A model generated the notes under the pieces. That model was not told the origin of the DNA. It did not search any database and worked only from the letters and a program-made list of their open reading frames with translations. DNA of 33,843 bases, from NCBI GenBank assembly GCA_031430315.1, contig JANPBI010000376.1, forward strand, positions 1 through 33,843, written 5' to 3'. A program made the position numbers and the translations under genes. The stretch comes from JAJNPS01 sp031430315 (lineage in GTDB: Bacteria; Pseudomonadota; Alphaproteobacteria; Rhodobacterales; Rhodobacteraceae). This document shows, in pieces, positions 32,451 through 33,843 of this stretch; the first letter of the stretch is position 1; the number at the start of each line of letters is the position of its first letter.

Positions 32451-33047
32451 TCAGACCCCCGGTACCGCAAGGTCGAATCGGCGTGCCGTCGCGTGGTTCT
32501 GATCCAGAAGATGGATCGAAATGGTTTCGCTGCCATCAGGATCGACCCGTTCGAGGTCAAGCAGAACGAGCGCGCCATAGTCATCTGCCATTGCACGTAA
32601 CAGCCCGATCAGCACATGCCCGGCCCCCGGCAGGTTGGATCGACATCGCAACCGGTAAAGCTGCAATCCCGCCTCGTCCAATTCGAGCATCGGCAGCTCC
32701 AGGTCCGCAACCGCAAGCCGTCCGCGCCCCCGTACCTCTTCTAGCGAGTTCAGAAAGTCGACAAAGGTCACGCCGCCAAAACGAAGTAGGCGGCGAACTG
32801 CGTCCGAATGAGGGTTGGAAACAAGAAAGGTGCCCAGATCCTCCAACAGCGTTTCTGTCGGTCTGCCGAGGATGCGCGCCGCCGCGTCAATCACGGCCAG
32901 GGTCTGGCTGCGGCGATAGATCAGCAATGGTTCAAAACTGTCGAAACCAAGCCCAGCTTCCACCGCCACCCGTCGCCATGTGACGATACCATAGGTTTCG
33001 CGCAGAAAGCCCTGGATGGCCCGGTTGATCAAACCATGCGTCGACAC
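32451..33047 (-). CDS. H-NOX-like protein lacking canonical heme ligands
   Basis: This 198-residue protein has the H-NOX (heme NO/oxygen-binding) fold signature: MSTHGLINRAIQGFLRETYG at the N-terminus, LLEDLGTFLVSN (about 67-78), and LLRFGGVTFVDFLNSLEEVR (87-106). Aligned by eye with Thermoanaerobacter H-NOX (FAGRRLVNFLMMMDEVH), the proximal heme histidine is replaced by R106. The YxSxR heme-propionate motif appears as C135-x-S137-x-L139; a structural proline (P119) is kept. It may therefore bind heme differently or not at all. It is directly upstream of the HNOBA-GGDEF cyclase and is presumably its sensor or partner. The family call is good; the loss of heme binding is inferred. Confidence 0.85.
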   Translation of the reverse strand: MSTHGLINRAIQGFLRETYGIVTWRRVAVEAGLGFDSFEPLLIYRRSQTLAVIDAAARILGRPTETLLEDLGTFLVSNPHSDAVRRLLRFGGVTFVDFLNSLEEVRGRGRLAVADLELPMLELDEAGLQLYRLRCRSNLPGAGHVLIGLLRAMADDYGALVLLDLERVDPDGSETISIHLLDQNHATARRFDLAVPGV

Positions 33048-33147
33048 TGACGATAAACCCTCAACACGCCACCTGGCCCCATGCAGGTGCTTCGCGCGAT
33101 GTTAGGCCTGCGGCGGTTAACGAATGGAAAACGGATCCGGGCCGGGA

Positions 33148-33843
33148 TCAGAAATCTGTCGGAGCACCGCCCTCTTGCTTGCGACGGGCAACAAAGCGAC
33201 GCAACTCTTCCTGGTGGTCGCCGTTCATATCGGGCGGGACGAATTCAGCCATGATCTGCTTGTAGATCCCATGCGCCCGTTCGGGCGTCCAGACCGATCC
33301 ATTGACCTGCCACGCCTCATAGTTGCGCCAGTCGCTCACAAAGGGGGCATAGAACGCGGTCTGATAGCGGTCCTGGGTATGCTGGACGCCAAAATAATGC
33401 CCGTTGGGACCGACCTCCTTGATTGCGTCAAAGGCCAGATCGTCCTCCGTCGTGGCAAAGGTTGCCTCTTCGAAATAGCGCTGGATCATCTGCAGGACCT
33501 CGCAGTCCATGATGAACTTTTCCGGACTGGCGATCAGCCCGCCTTCCAACCAGCCTGCCGCGTGATAGACCATGTTGGTCCTGCTCTGGACTGCCGACCA
33601 CAGGGAATTCGAAGTCTCCCACATCGCCTGGCCATCAGGCACGTTGGCCGCACAGACACCGCTGGCACGCATCGGCACACCATAAAACCGCACCAGCTGG
33701 CCGGTCATCTGCGTGGCCCGCATGTATTCGGGCGTCCCGAATGCCGGTGCGCCAGATTTCATGTCGACGTTCGAGGTAAAGGTTCCAATGGCCACAGGAC
33801 AGCCGGGATTGATGTATTGCAGCAAGGCAAGGGCCGCCAAAGC
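33148..33843 (-). CDS. MttB-family trimethylamine/betaine methyltransferase (C-terminal part)
   Basis: The last 231 residues of the protein are visible; the frame stays open to the right edge. Stretches such as INPGCPVAIGTFTSNVDMKS, FYGVPMRASGVCAANVPDGQ and NMVYHAAGWLEGGLIASPEK, then EVGPNGHYFGVQHTQDRYQT, are typical of the C-terminal half of MttB-family corrinoid-dependent methyltransferases. No in-frame amber codon occurs in the visible part, which fits the non-pyrrolysine branch acting on betaines, but the diagnostic region may lie beyond the edge. It is 100 bases upstream of the H-NOX-like gene on the same strand. Confidence 0.9.
   Translation of the reverse strand, partial: ALAALALLQYINPGCPVAIGTFTSNVDMKSGAPAFGTPEYMRATQMTGQLVRFYGVPMRASGVCAANVPDGQAMWETSNSLWSAVQSRTNMVYHAAGWLEGGLIASPEKFIMDCEVLQMIQRYFEEATFATTEDDLAFDAIKEVGPNGHYFGVQHTQDRYQTAFYAPFVSDWRNYEAWQVNGSVWTPERAHGIYKQIMAEFVPPDMNGDHQEELRRFVARRKQEGGAPTDF

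Overview
The gene content, dense overlapping operons, high GC content and a homoserine dehydrogenase-glpX-recJ run point to an alphaproteobacterium, most likely a marine Rhodobacteraceae (Roseobacter group). This assignment rests on gene content and protein style only; no database search was possible.

Left part (1-10.5 kb): a 5'-truncated XRE/MmyB-like regulator sits back to back with a small four-helix membrane protein. A Glu/Leu/Phe/Val-type glutamate dehydrogenase follows on the minus strand. Next is a three-gene Tad/Flp pseudopilin-type set: a TadG-like von Willebrand A protein and two TadE-like proteins. A housekeeping block follows: a small lipoprotein, homoserine dehydrogenase, class II fructose-1,6-bisphosphatase and RecJ.

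Central part (10.6-31.4 kb): a phosphorus-scavenging region lies between two identical tRNA-Glu(UUC) genes in the same orientation. It holds a sugar-phosphate isomerase/epimerase-like TIM barrel, the glycerol-3-phosphate importer ugpBAEC, phnM, and a divergent 2H phosphoesterase of the DUF1045 type. The C-P lyase operon phnG-H-I-(HAD phosphatase)-J-K-L-N follows, then the regulator phnF facing the other way, then phnC-D-E1-E2 with a hexapeptide-repeat transferase. Most genes in the C-P lyase operon overlap by 1-4 bases, so they are probably translationally coupled. PHO-box-like sites precede ugpB, lie between phnM and the DUF1045 gene, and precede phnG. A separate perfect inverted repeat in front of phnF is the best candidate operator for PhnF. 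Both substrate-binding-protein genes (ugpB, phnD) are followed by a hairpin with a T-run before their permease genes. No phnP or phnO is present; the DUF1045 protein and the HAD phosphatase are candidates for the missing phosphate-release chemistry.

Right part (30.3-33.8 kb): an MltB-like lytic transglycosylase, the second tRNA-Glu, a diguanylate cyclase with an H-NOX-associated N-terminal region, and next to it an H-NOX-like protein. By eye alignment the latter lacks both the proximal heme histidine and the YxSxR motif. The window ends inside an MttB-family methyltransferase gene.

The points most worth following up are the heme-ligand-less H-NOX/cyclase pair, the HAD phosphatase embedded between phnI and phnJ, the DUF1045 protein as a PhnP substitute, and the shared regulatory architecture of the phosphorus region.
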